Source: Ectobacillus polymachus (lineage in GTDB: Bacteria; Bacillota; Bacilli; Bacillales; Bacillaceae_G). From it: DNA of 64,000 bases. The position numbers were made by a program, and so were the translations under genes. Each line of letters begins with the position of its first letter. The stretch's first letter is position 1. Under the pieces are notes generated by a model. The model did no database searches and was not told the DNA's origin. It worked only from the letters and a program-made list of their open reading frames with translations. Shown here piece by piece: positions 53,342 to 62,417 of this stretch. The stretch is from positions 62,001 through 126,000 of the forward strand of contig NZ_JBLREB010000003.1 of NCBI RefSeq assembly GCF_048159605.1, read 5' to 3'.

Positions 53342-55690
53342 ATGCTAGAGGATACGAGTTTTGCGATTCTTCCAAACAAAGCAAGCGCCCATGAAAGTAT
53401 TTCCTTGCAGGAGCTAGGCAGGGTTCTACAATATAAGCGAAGTGACGACACCTATTATTTTGAATGCGAACATGGCTATGTCACGCTTCGTTTTTACCTG
53501 AATGATATAATCCGTGTTTGTATGAATCCATTAGAAATACCTGATATGCAAACGAGTGTAGCTGTTGTACTTAGGCAAGAATGCGTTCGTGTTTCGCTAG
53601 AAGAGGCTGACGATAGAATTGTTCTAAAGACGAGTAAAGTATTTGTAACGATTCTAAAGCATTCATTCCGCATTTCTGTATACCGAGAAAATGGAGAACC
53701 AATCGTAACGGAATCAGCTAAAGGGTTAGCCTATTCTGGTAAGGAAGTAATTTGCTTTAAAGATAGCAAGGAAACCGATCGCTACTATGGCTTAGGAGAA
53801 AAAACAGGGTTATTAGATAAAAAGGGTGATAAGCTGACGATGTGGAATACAGATGTATTCGCACCGCATAATCCGGAAACGGATCCTCTTTATCAATCGA
53901 TTCCCTTTGTACTTTCCTTGCAGCATGCCTCTTCATATGGAATATATTTTGATAATACTTGGAAATCGGTATTTGACTTTACATCAAATGAATATTTCTC
54001 CTTTTTGGCAGAGGGTGGACAGCTTGATTATTATATTCTTTGTGGACCAAATCCAAAAGAGGTTGTGAAACAATTCACGACATTAACAGGAAGAATGCCT
54101 TTACCGCCAAAATGGGCACTCGGCTATCATCAATCTCGTTATAGCTATATGTCTGAGGAGGAAGTAAGAAATGTAGTGGATACCTTCGAGCATAAGAATA
54201 TTCCGCTTGATGCGATTCATTTAGATATTCATTATATGGACGAATATCGTGTGTTCACATTTGACCCACATCGTTTCTATAACTATAGAGCATTTATTAA
54301 AGAGATGCGAGAGCGCGGAGTTCGCATCGTTCCCATTGTAGATCCTGGAGTTAAGCGTGACCCGGAATATGATGTCTATCAGCAGGGCGTACGTGATGAT
54401 CGCTTTTGCAAATATTTAGAGGGAGACATTTTTTACGGTGATGTGTGGCCAGGGGAAAGTGCCTTTCCTGATTTCACTGATGCGGAAACAAGAAAGTGGT
54501 GGGGAAAACTGCATAGCGTTTTTGCAGATGCAGGAATAGAAGGCATTTGGAACGACATGAACGAGCCGTCTGTATTCAATGAAACGAAGACAATAGATGG
54601 AAATGTAATGCATAAAAATGACGGTAATCCTTGTACGCATCGTGCTCTTCATAATGTATACGGATTACAGATGGCAAAGGCCACGTATGAAGGCATGAAA
54701 ACAATAACGAACAAGCGCCCCTTTGTATTGACAAGAGCAGGTTTTTCTGGTATTCAGCGTTATGCTGCTGTTTGGACCGGTGATAACCGCAGCTTTTGGG
54801 AGCACTTAGAGTTATCTCTTCCTATGCTTATGAATTTAGGATTATCTGGTGTTCCGTTTGTTGGTGCAGATGTAGGTGGATTTGCCCATGATGTTAAAGG
54901 GGAATTACTTGTAAGATGGACACAAATCGGCGCGTTTTATCCATTTTTTCGAAATCATAGCTCAATTGGAACCGTTCGCCAAGAGCCATGGGCGTTTGGC
55001 GAAAAGTATGAGAACATCATTGCAACCTATATCCGGCTTCGGTATACATGGCTGCCACAGCTCTATACATTATTTGCCCAAGCTTCCTTGCACGGACTCC
55101 CTATTATGCGTCCGTTGTTCTTAGAATATCCTGAGGATGCTTGTACACATAATTTAAATACACAATTTATGGTTGGTAACAATGTAATTATCGCTCCTAT
55201 CTTACGACCAGATTGTAATCATCGTGAAGTATATCTACCAAATGGTAACTGGGTAAACTATTGGAGTGAAGAGGTGTTAGCAGGAAAAGCGCATCATCTT
55301 ATAAAAGCCCCTTTAGAAATACTACCTATTTTTGTGAAGCAAGGATCCATTCTTTTTCTAAACGACAGGCAGAATAATCGTTTACAAATTCATATTTATT
55401 ATGCGAAAGAGGCTGCGTTTACAGGCGAATTATATGATGATGATGGAGAAACCTTTGCTTATAAGGATGGACAATTCGTACGCAGAGAGGTAATGGTACA
55501 TACATCTGGAGATACCATCGACATTTCTGTTCGGGCGGAGGGGAATGAAGCAAGTTGGAGCCTTGAAGACATTGAATTTGTCTTACATGGTTGTCAGCAA
55601 CATAGTAATATTTCATTAAACGGACAAATTCTATTAGAAGATCAGATTTCAGCCAAGAATAGTCAAATTTTGACGTTCTTAATGGTATAA
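53342..55690 (+). CDS. GH31 alpha-glucosidase
   Basis: A 782-aa cytoplasmic GH31 enzyme. The catalytic nucleophile is Asp405 in GIWNDMNEPS. The region LTRAGFSGIQRYAAVWTGDN near 465 carries the acid/base neighbourhood. An N-terminal beta-sandwich (about 20-240) with YYGLGEKTG near 148 and C-terminal beta domains complete the family layout. No signal peptide. It likely releases glucose from imported maltodextrins. In B. subtilis this place in the cluster is taken by GH13 MalL; a GH31 enzyme seems to do the job here. Confidence 0.92.
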   Translation: MLEDTSFAILPNKASAHESISLQELGRVLQYKRSDDTYYFECEHGYVTLRFYLNDIIRVCMNPLEIPDMQTSVAVVLRQECVRVSLEEADDRIVLKTSKVFVTILKHSFRISVYRENGEPIVTESAKGLAYSGKEVICFKDSKETDRYYGLGEKTGLLDKKGDKLTMWNTDVFAPHNPETDPLYQSIPFVLSLQHASSYGIYFDNTWKSVFDFTSNEYFSFLAEGGQLDYYILCGPNPKEVVKQFTTLTGRMPLPPKWALGYHQSRYSYMSEEEVRNVVDTFEHKNIPLDAIHLDIHYMDEYRVFTFDPHRFYNYRAFIKEMRERGVRIVPIVDPGVKRDPEYDVYQQGVRDDRFCKYLEGDIFYGDVWPGESAFPDFTDAETRKWWGKLHSVFADAGIEGIWNDMNEPSVFNETKTIDGNVMHKNDGNPCTHRALHNVYGLQMAKATYEGMKTITNKRPFVLTRAGFSGIQRYAAVWTGDNRSFWEHLELSLPMLMNLGLSGVPFVGADVGGFAHDVKGELLVRWTQIGAFYPFFRNHSSIGTVRQEPWAFGEKYENIIATYIRLRYTWLPQLYTLFAQASLHGLPIMRPLFLEYPEDACTHNLNTQFMVGNNVIIAPILRPDCNHREVYLPNGNWVNYWSEEVLAGKAHHLIKAPLEILPIFVKQGSILFLNDRQNNRLQIHIYYAKEAAFTGELYDDDGETFAYKDGQFVRREVMVHTSGDTIDISVRAEGNEASWSLEDIEFVLHGCQQHSNISLNGQILLEDQISAKNSQILTFLMV

Positions 55691-55799
55691 TAATGAAGAC
55701 ATGTGAAAAGATGACGTGTATGGTTTATACACAAGTCTTATTACGTGTAGAAGACATTCGTTCTTTAAAGGACGGATATTCATAGAAAGGATGGTGTGA

Positions 55800-56822
55800 A
55801 TGGCTATTACAATTAAAGATGTTGCAAAGAAAGCTAATGTCGCACCATCCACAGTGTCTCGTGTTATTGCAAATAGTCCTCGTATCAGCGAAAAAACAAA
55901 AAGACGGGTTCGTAAAATTATGGATGAATTAGGCTATCATCCAAATATGAATGCACGTAGTTTAGCCAATCAAATGACGCAAGCTCTCGGGCTAGTCATG
56001 CCAAGTTCAGCAAGTAAGGCATTTCTAAATCCTTTTTTTCCAGAGGTTATTCGTGGAATTAGCTCCTTTTCACATGTAAAGGATTATTCCCTGTATATGT
56101 CTACTGGAGATACCGAAGAAGAGATCTTTGAAGGTGTCGCCAGAATGGTACAAGGAAAACGAGTAGATGGGATTATCGTATTATATTCACGTACGAATGA
56201 TAAAGTTGTCCAGTATTTACATGAACAGCAGTTTCCTTTTGTTCTAATTGGAAAACCAAGTCATGCGATGGAAAGCATTACGTATATTGATAATGATAAC
56301 TACTTAGCTGGACGAGAGGTAACGGAATATTTACTTTCCCTTGGTCATAAACGAATCGCATTTATTGGAGGTAGTCCGGATTTAATGGTAACTAAGGAAC
56401 GGCTAGCAGGTTATAAAGAGGCATTAAAGCTAGCAAATATTGCGTTACCTGATGAATACGTATGCTTTATGGAGTTTTTACGAGAGGGAGGACAGCTTGC
56501 TGTAGAGCATCTTATGTCTTATGAAGAGGCACCTACCGCTATTGTAGTAACAGACGATTTAATGGCTCTTGGGGTTTTAAGTACGCTATCCGAAAAAGGG
56601 TATCATGTACCTGATGAAGTATCCGTAGTCAGTTTTAATAATGTCGTTTTTGCAGAAATTGCATACCCCCCATTAACATCTGTGGATGTGAAAATTTATC
56701 AGCTTGGGTACGAAGCAGCGAAAAATTTAATTGAAAGAATAGAAACACCGAATTTTTCTCCAAAAAGCATTATCGTACCATATAAACTGATAGTCAGACA
56801 GACCTGCAAGCCCTCTATTTAA
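55800..56822 (+). CDS. LacI-family regulator of maltodextrin genes (MalR/YvdE-like)
   Basis: A 340-aa repressor. The HTH (TIKDVAKKANVAPSTVSRVI, residues 4-23) and hinge helix (MNARSLANQMT) are typical, followed by a sugar-binding domain (about 60-335). Its place between the GH31 and GH65 genes makes it the probable maltose-responsive regulator of the cluster. A 14-bp palindrome precedes the next gene. Operators resembling cre upstream of mdxE could be shared with CcpA. Confidence 0.9.
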   Translation: MAITIKDVAKKANVAPSTVSRVIANSPRISEKTKRRVRKIMDELGYHPNMNARSLANQMTQALGLVMPSSASKAFLNPFFPEVIRGISSFSHVKDYSLYMSTGDTEEEIFEGVARMVQGKRVDGIIVLYSRTNDKVVQYLHEQQFPFVLIGKPSHAMESITYIDNDNYLAGREVTEYLLSLGHKRIAFIGGSPDLMVTKERLAGYKEALKLANIALPDEYVCFMEFLREGGQLAVEHLMSYEEAPTAIVVTDDLMALGVLSTLSEKGYHVPDEVSVVSFNNVVFAEIAYPPLTSVDVKIYQLGYEAAKNLIERIETPNFSPKSIIVPYKLIVRQTCKPSI

Positions 56823-56862
56823 TCATAATAAGAAAAGAGAAATTTGGTCTGTAGGGCACAAT

Positions 56863-56909
56863 GAGCGAGAAAAAAGCGTTTTTTGCACATCAAGAAACGC
56901 TTCTCGTTC
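56863..56909. terminator. Hairpin after the LacI regulator
   Basis: GAGCGAGAA...GCG pairs with CGC-TTCTCGTTC across 56863-56909. It lacks a clean U-tract on the plus strand, so the termination strength is uncertain. Confidence 0.4.
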
Positions 56910-56953
56910 AAAGCTTGGGGAGTAAAGAAAAACGGGATTCGTATATATAAATA

Positions 56954-56967
56954 TGCAACCGGTTGCA
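56954..56967. promoter_or_regulatory. LacI-type operator upstream of the maltose phosphorylase gene
   Basis: TGCAACCGGTTGCA is a perfect 14-bp palindrome 27 bases before the GH65 start. Its central ACCGGT differs from the AACGTT of the other sites, which favours the local LacI regulator over CcpA. Confidence 0.65.
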
Positions 56968-56993
56968 TAACTTTAGGAAAAAGGTGAGAATCT

Positions 56994-59291
56994 ATGAAAC
57001 GATTATTTGATATTGATCCATGGAAAATCATTGAAAATAAATTAAATAAAGAAGATTTTAGACTTGCAGAAAGCATGACAAGCATCGGAAATGGTCATAT
57101 GGGAATGCGCGGGAACTTTGAAGAAACATACTCTGGAGACTTTCACCGAGGTTCCTATATCGCAGGAGTTTGGTTTCCGGATAAAACCCGAGTAGGATGG
57201 TGGAAAAACGGCTATCCAGATTATTTTGGAAAAGTAATTAATGCAATGAATTACATTGGTATTCGTTTATTCGTAGATGGTGAAGAAATTGACTTATACA
57301 AAGGCGATGTGACGGAATATTATCGTGAACTGGATATGCAACACGGAATCCTTTCACGTTCCTTTACGATCAACCAGGCAGGTAAGCAGACGAAATTTGA
57401 AGTAGTACGCTTTTTGTCTGTTGCTGATAAAGAGCTTGCTGTTATTTCCTATTCTGCTACCCCGCTTAATTATGAGGGTACCATTACGTTTGTTCCGTTT
57501 ATAGATGGAGATATACGTAATGAGGATTCCAATTACGAGGAAGATTTTTGGAAAGAGGTAAGTAAGGAAGTACAACCTTATGAGGGATCACTTGTCATGC
57601 GTACGAAGGACAATCCATTCGGTACGTCTACATTTGAAGTAGCGGCTACGATGAAGCTTGTTGTAGAAGGAAATGTAAAGAATGTTCATGCAGCAAGTAA
57701 GGAAGAATATGTAGAGAATCGCGTAGAAGTAGAAGGAAGAACCGGTGAACGGGTGACCCTTTATAAATATGTGGCAGTTACGACAGATCGTGACTATGAT
57801 CGTGATTCCCTTGTAAAGGAAGGACAGGAAGTATTAAAGCGAAGCCTAGAGAAAGGATATGATGTTGTCCTACATGAACATAAAGCTGGCTGGCTTTCAC
57901 GCTGGAATATTGCCGATGTTGAAATCCAAGGCGATGTAGAGGCACAGCAAGGAATTCGCTATAATTTATTCCAACTATTCTCTACTTATTATGGAGAAGA
58001 TGCCCGTTTGAATATTGGACCGAAAGGATTTACCGGAGAAAAATATGGTGGTGCAACGTATTGGGATACAGAAGCATACGCATTGCCTCTCTACTTAGGA
58101 ACGGCAAAGCCAGATATTGCTCGTAATTTAGTTATTTATCGCTATAATCAGCTTAAAGAAGCGTATGTGAATGCGAGTAAGCAAGGACTTGCAGGTGCAT
58201 TGTATCCGATGGTTACATTCACAGGTATTGAATGTCATAATGAATGGGAAATTACGTTTGAGGAGATTCATAGAAACGGAGCCATTGCCTACGGTATATA
58301 CAATTATGTGAATTATACAGGTGATAAACAGTACTTAGGACAATACGGAATTGACGTATTAACAGGCATTTCTCGTTTCTGGGCAGACCGTGTTCATTAC
58401 CATAAAAAGAAACAAGTATATATGATACATGGTGTAACAGGTCCTAGTGAATATGAAAACAATGTAAATAACAATTGGTATACGAATACGATTGCTTCTT
58501 GGACGCTGCAATATACATTACAAGTGATAGATGAGCTAGTAGGGCAGGGCTCTCAAGCTGCGGTAGATCGTCTGCACATCACGGAAGAAGAAATGAACAA
58601 ATGGCATCATATCGTTGATCATATGTATTATCCATATGATGAAGAGCTTGGTGTATTTGTTCAGCATGATACCTTTTTAGATAAGGACTTGCGAACGGTA
58701 GATACACTTTTACCGGAAGATCGTCCGCTTAATCAAAATTGGTCTTGGGATAAAGTACTTCGCAGCTGCTTTATTAAACAAGCAGATGTGCTTCAAGGAA
58801 TCTATTTCTTTAATGATAGATTTACAAAAGATGAAAAACGTCGTAACTTTGAGTTTTACGAACCGATGACAGTTCATGAGTCTAGTTTATCTCCTTGTAT
58901 TCATTCTATTCTTGCAGCGGAGCTTGGGATGGAGGATAAGGCTTATGAAATGTACCACCGTGCAGCACGTCTCGATTTAGATAATTATAATAACGATACA
59001 GAAGATGGATTGCACATCACCAGTATGACAGGCTCTTGGCTTACTATTGTACAAGGATTTGCAGGGATGAGAACAGATCATGAATCTCTTTCTTTTGCAC
59101 CGTTCATTCCTTCTACATGGGATGGATATTCCTTCGGTATTATGTATCGTGGACATCAAATAAAAGTAAATGTAACAAAAGAAAAAATCACGCTAACACA
59201 AGATGAAGGAACAGATTTAGCTTTAACCTTGTACGAGGAACAGCTAATTCTACCAGCTGGTGGAACAGTTACGTCGGCAATGGTTCATTGA
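56994..59291 (+). CDS. Maltose phosphorylase, GH65
   Basis: A 765-aa enzyme that phosphorolyses maltose to beta-glucose-1-phosphate and glucose. The general acid Glu486 lies in TGPSEYENNVNNNWYTN and corresponds to Glu487 of the L. brevis enzyme. GYPDYFGK near 73, GGATYWDTEAYALPLYL near 352 and MTGSWLTIVQG near 670 are family regions. Equivalent to B. subtilis YvdK. The gene for beta-phosphoglucomutase (pgcM), usually adjacent, is not in this window, so the product must be handled by an enzyme encoded elsewhere. Confidence 0.93.
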   Translation: MKRLFDIDPWKIIENKLNKEDFRLAESMTSIGNGHMGMRGNFEETYSGDFHRGSYIAGVWFPDKTRVGWWKNGYPDYFGKVINAMNYIGIRLFVDGEEIDLYKGDVTEYYRELDMQHGILSRSFTINQAGKQTKFEVVRFLSVADKELAVISYSATPLNYEGTITFVPFIDGDIRNEDSNYEEDFWKEVSKEVQPYEGSLVMRTKDNPFGTSTFEVAATMKLVVEGNVKNVHAASKEEYVENRVEVEGRTGERVTLYKYVAVTTDRDYDRDSLVKEGQEVLKRSLEKGYDVVLHEHKAGWLSRWNIADVEIQGDVEAQQGIRYNLFQLFSTYYGEDARLNIGPKGFTGEKYGGATYWDTEAYALPLYLGTAKPDIARNLVIYRYNQLKEAYVNASKQGLAGALYPMVTFTGIECHNEWEITFEEIHRNGAIAYGIYNYVNYTGDKQYLGQYGIDVLTGISRFWADRVHYHKKKQVYMIHGVTGPSEYENNVNNNWYTNTIASWTLQYTLQVIDELVGQGSQAAVDRLHITEEEMNKWHHIVDHMYYPYDEELGVFVQHDTFLDKDLRTVDTLLPEDRPLNQNWSWDKVLRSCFIKQADVLQGIYFFNDRFTKDEKRRNFEFYEPMTVHESSLSPCIHSILAAELGMEDKAYEMYHRAARLDLDNYNNDTEDGLHITSMTGSWLTIVQGFAGMRTDHESLSFAPFIPSTWDGYSFGIMYRGHQIKVNVTKEKITLTQDEGTDLALTLYEEQLILPAGGTVTSAMVH

Positions 59292-59335
59292 AGCTAAGCA
59301 GCATGTGAGTTTTAGAAATCATTTTGGTTAAGGGC

Positions 59336-59384
59336 AAATAGACCCCCACTTCAAGGAGAAACCTTGACGTAGGGGTCTTACCGC
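59336..59384. repeat. bcr-like remnant acting as a hairpin between convergent genes
   Basis: GACCCCCACTTCAAGGA (59341-59357) equals the left arm of the element at 60.99 kb. It pairs with CCTTGACGTAGGGGTC (59363-59378). It lies between the GH65 gene and yajQ and may serve as a terminator. Confidence 0.55.
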
Positions 59385-59401
59385 GTATAAATAACGTTTA
59401 T

Positions 59402-59893
59402 TTATCGATAGTTAATAAACTGTACTTCTACAGAAAGGTCAGCTTGGCGAATGAGTGCGATGATGGATTGGAGATCATCACGACTTTTTCCAGATACTCG
59501 TATTTGGTCGTCTTGGATTTGGCTTTTAACCTTAAGCTTGCTTTCTTTAATAAGGGTATTGATTTTTTTTGCGTCTTCTTTTCCAATTCCTTGTTTTAAT
59601 AGAGCTCGTTGACGAACTGTGCCACCTGTGGCGTTTTCAATTTTGCCATAGTCTAAGTTTTTAATGGCAACACCTCGTTTTATAAGCTTACTTATAAGTA
59701 CATCTTTTAATTGTCCTAGTTTATATTCATCATCGGAAATAAGAATTACGTCTTCTTTTTCAATCGTAATATCGCTTTTGCTTCCTTTAAAATCGTAGCG
59801 AGTTTGTATTTCCTTTAATGCAAGGTTCACAGCATTTGTTACTTCTGGCATTTCAATTTCTGAGACGATATCAAATGAAACGTCCTTTGCCAT
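59402..59893 (-). CDS. yitK: YajQ-family cyclic di-GMP/nucleotide-binding protein (YitK)
   Basis: A 163-aa protein of the DUF520/YajQ family (MAKDVSFDIVSE start; RYDFKGSKSDI near residue 33; VSGKSRDDLQ near 137). Family members have two ferredoxin-like domains and bind nucleotides; in other genera they act as cyclic di-GMP effectors. The start at 59893 follows GGAGGTG; a longer frame to 59908 covers that site. The next gene, divergent, is cvfB (yitL), as in B. subtilis. Confidence 0.9.
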   Translation of the reverse strand: MAKDVSFDIVSEIEMPEVTNAVNLALKEIQTRYDFKGSKSDITIEKEDVILISDDEYKLGQLKDVLISKLIKRGVAIKNLDYGKIENATGGTVRQRALLKQGIGKEDAKKINTLIKESKLKVKSQIQDDQIRVSGKSRDDLQSIIALIRQADLSVEVQFINYR

Positions 59894-60054
59894 ATTAAGC
59901 ACCTCCAAATAATCTTTCTACCAAACATATAGATATTTTTCATTATACGAAAATTAGGGGAAAGTAACAATCAGAGGGGAAAACATGATATAATGGGGCG
60001 TTGTTTGGAACACTACTTATTGAGAGGAAAGTAGAACGAAAAAGGAGTGTATAC

Positions 60055-60906
60055 ATGTTAAAAAGAGGATCAATCGAAACTGTAACCGTGATTCGTGAAA
60101 CGGATATTGGATATATGGTCGGAAATGATACGGAAGAAGTGTTTTTACATAAAAATGAAGTAATGGGCGAAATTGTGGAAGGAGACAGTATTTCTGTCTT
60201 TTTATACTATGACCATCAAGGACGTGTTGCCGCTACGATGAAGACGCCTTATGTTACAACCGAAGCCTATAGCTTTGCAAAAGTTGTGAAGGTTATACCT
60301 CGTACGGGAGTATTTGTTGATATTGGTGTTTCTAAGGATATTCTAGTACCAGAAGATGAGCTACCTGGTTTTAAAGGGGTATGGCCAAAAGAAGGAGACG
60401 AGCTGTATTGTCGATTAAAGGCAACACATACGGATCGTCTTATCGCTATAGTAGCGACTCCTGAAATCTTTAACGAAGCTTCTGTATCAGCAACTCCATC
60501 TATGCTAAATAAGAGCGTAAGCGGCCGTGTTTTTAGAACGATGCATGTAGGCTCTAATGTGTTTACCGATGAACATTTTATTGGCTTTATTCATCAGTCA
60601 CAACGTAAGGACGAGCCGCGCTTTGGAGAAAGAATAACGGGCCGCATCATTGATGTAAAGGAAGATGGAACGGTTAATATTTCTCTTCTGCCACGTAAAC
60701 AAGAAGGAATCGAAGCAGATAGCGAGTTTATTTATTTGTATATGGAAGGCCGCGGCGGTGCAATGCCGTTTTGGGACAAGAGTTTACCTGAAGATATACA
60801 AGAACGCTTTGGTATGAGCAAGGCCGCATTTAAGCGAGCTCTTGGCAAGCTGATGAAGGATGAAAAGGTGTATCAAGAAGAAGGATGGACTTATTTTAAA
60901 AAATAA
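60055..60906 (+). CDS. cvfB: S1-domain RNA-binding protein CvfB (YitL)
   Basis: A 283-aa protein with three S1-like OB folds and a C-terminal winged helix (FGMSKAAFKRALGKLMKDEKV near 247-267, in two pieces). In Staphylococcus aureus CvfB binds RNA and affects virulence gene expression. The start at 60055 follows AAAGGAGTG; the in-frame start at 60001 lies in the upstream region. A terminator follows. Confidence 0.9.
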   Translation: MLKRGSIETVTVIRETDIGYMVGNDTEEVFLHKNEVMGEIVEGDSISVFLYYDHQGRVAATMKTPYVTTEAYSFAKVVKVIPRTGVFVDIGVSKDILVPEDELPGFKGVWPKEGDELYCRLKATHTDRLIAIVATPEIFNEASVSATPSMLNKSVSGRVFRTMHVGSNVFTDEHFIGFIHQSQRKDEPRFGERITGRIIDVKEDGTVNISLLPRKQEGIEADSEFIYLYMEGRGGAMPFWDKSLPEDIQERFGMSKAAFKRALGKLMKDEKVYQEEGWTYFKK

Positions 60907-60918
60907 CTCCTTATATAG

Positions 60919-60951
60919 AAAAAGGCTGCGCCAACTGGTGCAGCCTTTTTT
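60919..60951 (+). terminator. Terminator of cvfB
   Basis: AAAAAGGCTGC (60919-60929) pairs with GCAGCCTTTTT (60940-60950), followed by T. Confidence 0.9.
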
Positions 60952-60968
60952 GTAATGGTAGTATACAT

Positions 60969-61117
60969 CCCGCTTTAACGGGCAGTAAGACCCCCACTTC
61001 AAGGATTAGTAATCGGAGAAGACTAAGTGGGGGACAACTGCCCGTAAAAGTCCGATTGGTTCAACTAACCCTAGGTGGGGGATGAGAAACCCCCCACCTA
61101 GGGAAGTTTCACTTTAT
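60969..61117. repeat. bcr-like intergenic repeat, most complete copy
   Basis: About 150 bp with two strong hairpins. The first is GGCAGT...GACCCCCACTT (from 60981) with AAGTGGGGGAC...ACTGCC (to 61032). The second is CCCTAGGTGGGGG (from 61069) with CCCCCCACCTAGGG (to 61103). It ends AGTTTCACTTTAT. This type of sequence is recurrent in B. cereus-group genomes and resembles bcr1. It runs up to the stop codon of the small minus-strand gene. Confidence 0.65.
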
Positions 61118-61248
61118 TACAAATGATCTGTTTTTTCAGAGTAAGAGTGTTTTCCAATTGCTGCGTTCTGCCGAGTCTGTTCATTTTTTTTCTCGCGCTT
61201 AGCTTGGTTATCCTTTGCCTTCTTGTCGTTATCGCTTGTTTTTGCCAC
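61117..61248 (-). CDS. DUF3941-like small protein
   Basis: A 43-aa, highly charged protein beginning MAKTSDNDKKAKDNQAKREK and ending KHSYSEKTDHL. It resembles the short DUF3941 proteins found in Bacillus. It starts with GTG at 61248, nine bases after AAAAGGAG. Function unknown. Its tandem TAATAA stop overlaps the end of the bcr-like repeat. Confidence 0.75.
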   Translation of the reverse strand: MAKTSDNDKKAKDNQAKREKKNEQTRQNAAIGKHSYSEKTDHL

Positions 61249-61334
61249 GGTTCTTAACTCCTTTTATTAGATTACGTTTAGCTTTTCCGTTTCCGCATAG
61301 ACTATGTATAAGAATATGGGAAAGGATGAGTCAT

Positions 61335-62195
61335 GTGAAGGAGAGGAAACAAGGATATTTCGAAATGGTGCAAAAGCTAATCATTGTAATGATAAGTGGG
61401 ATATTAGGGGCAATTGGAATGAATTTGTTTTTAATTCCTGCGAATGTGTATGCGAGTGGATTCACTGGGGTAGCACAATTGCTTTCTCGTATACTTCAAG
61501 ATTATGCCCATCTTCCCATTTCTACAGGAATGCTATATATATTGTTAAATATTCCTGTTGTTTTGGTGGCATGGAAGCAAGTAGGCAAATCGTTCACATT
61601 ATTTAGCTTTTTAAGCGTTGTGTTTACTACTTTGTTTTTAGAACTTATTCCAGTACGAAGCGTGTCAGATAATATTATTTTGAATGCTATATTTGGCGGT
61701 GTAATTGTTTCTATCGGTACAGGATTAGCCTTGAAGTGGGGAGCTTCAACGGGAGGATTAGATATTGTAGCGATGATTGTGTCTCTTAAAAAGGGAAAGC
61801 CTATTGGAACGTATTTCCTCATGTTTAATTCGGTTATCATTCTTAGTGCAGGTGCACTATTTGGCTGGGAAAAAGCATTGTATACGCTCTTGTCTTTATA
61901 TGCCTCCACCCGAGTAATTGATGCGATTCACACGCGTTATGTTAAACTGACTGCTTTTATTATTACGAAACAAGGGCAGGAGTTACGGAAAGCCATTCAG
62001 TCTCAGCTTGTTCGCGGCATTACCACCATTCCTGCAACAGGTGCGTATACGAACGAGAAAAAGGAAGTGCTTATGATTGTGTTTTCTAGGTATGAGCTAT
62101 ATGAATTAACAAAGATTATCAATTCCGTAGATCCAAGTGCCTTTACGAATGTTGTTCATACGGAAAGTGTATTTGGTTTGTTTCGAAAGGAGTAA
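61335..62195 (+). CDS. yitT: YitT-family membrane protein
   Basis: A 286-aa protein with five to six N-terminal hydrophobic helices (DUF161) and a C-terminal cytoplasmic DUF2179 domain (about 205-286). Family marks are AIGMNLFLIPANVYASGFTG near residue 24 and GLALKWGASTGGLDIVA near 127. The function is unknown; transporters have been proposed. GTG 61335 is eight bases after AAAGGA; ATG 61326 and ATG 61368 are alternatives. The 61215 frame start would overlap the small gene on the other strand. Confidence 0.85.
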   Translation: MKERKQGYFEMVQKLIIVMISGILGAIGMNLFLIPANVYASGFTGVAQLLSRILQDYAHLPISTGMLYILLNIPVVLVAWKQVGKSFTLFSFLSVVFTTLFLELIPVRSVSDNIILNAIFGGVIVSIGTGLALKWGASTGGLDIVAMIVSLKKGKPIGTYFLMFNSVIILSAGALFGWEKALYTLLSLYASTRVIDAIHTRYVKLTAFIITKQGQELRKAIQSQLVRGITTIPATGAYTNEKKEVLMIVFSRYELYELTKIINSVDPSAFTNVVHTESVFGLFRKE

Positions 62196-62198
62196 AAA

Positions 62199-62222
62199 AA
62201 AGAGGGCTGAATAACCCTCTTA
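62199..62222 (-). terminator. Terminator of the two small minus-strand genes
   Basis: AAGAGGG pairs with CCCTCTT around TGAATAA-like loop; on the minus strand eight T follow. The stem touches the last codon of the 65-aa gene. Confidence 0.7.
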
Positions 62223-62417
62223 GTGAATATGTTCGATCTCGTGTAATTGCTGCTGTAATTGTCGTAATTGGTGTTTTTCAGCCGTCGATGAATGATGATA
62301 GGCAGAGGAAAGAGCGTTTTTTGCTTGTTCAAGAAGCATAGTTTGCTCTTGACCGTCAGTGCTCTGAACAGCTCTTGTTACTGCTTCTCTTGCTTGTTGG
62401 AAGAGCATGTTTCCCAT
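62220..62417 (-). CDS. Small DUF3813-like protein
   Basis: A 65-aa protein starting MGNMLFQQAREAVTRAVQS, glutamine-rich and predicted to be helical (QLRQLQQQLHEIEHIH at the end). It resembles the short DUF3813 proteins of Bacillus. Its ATG shares the A of the upstream gene's TAA stop (TAATG), and GGAGG lies in the upstream gene's last codons, so the two are coupled. Confidence 0.7.
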   Translation of the reverse strand: MGNMLFQQAREAVTRAVQSTDGQEQTMLLEQAKNALSSAYHHSSTAEKHQLRQLQQQLHEIEHIH

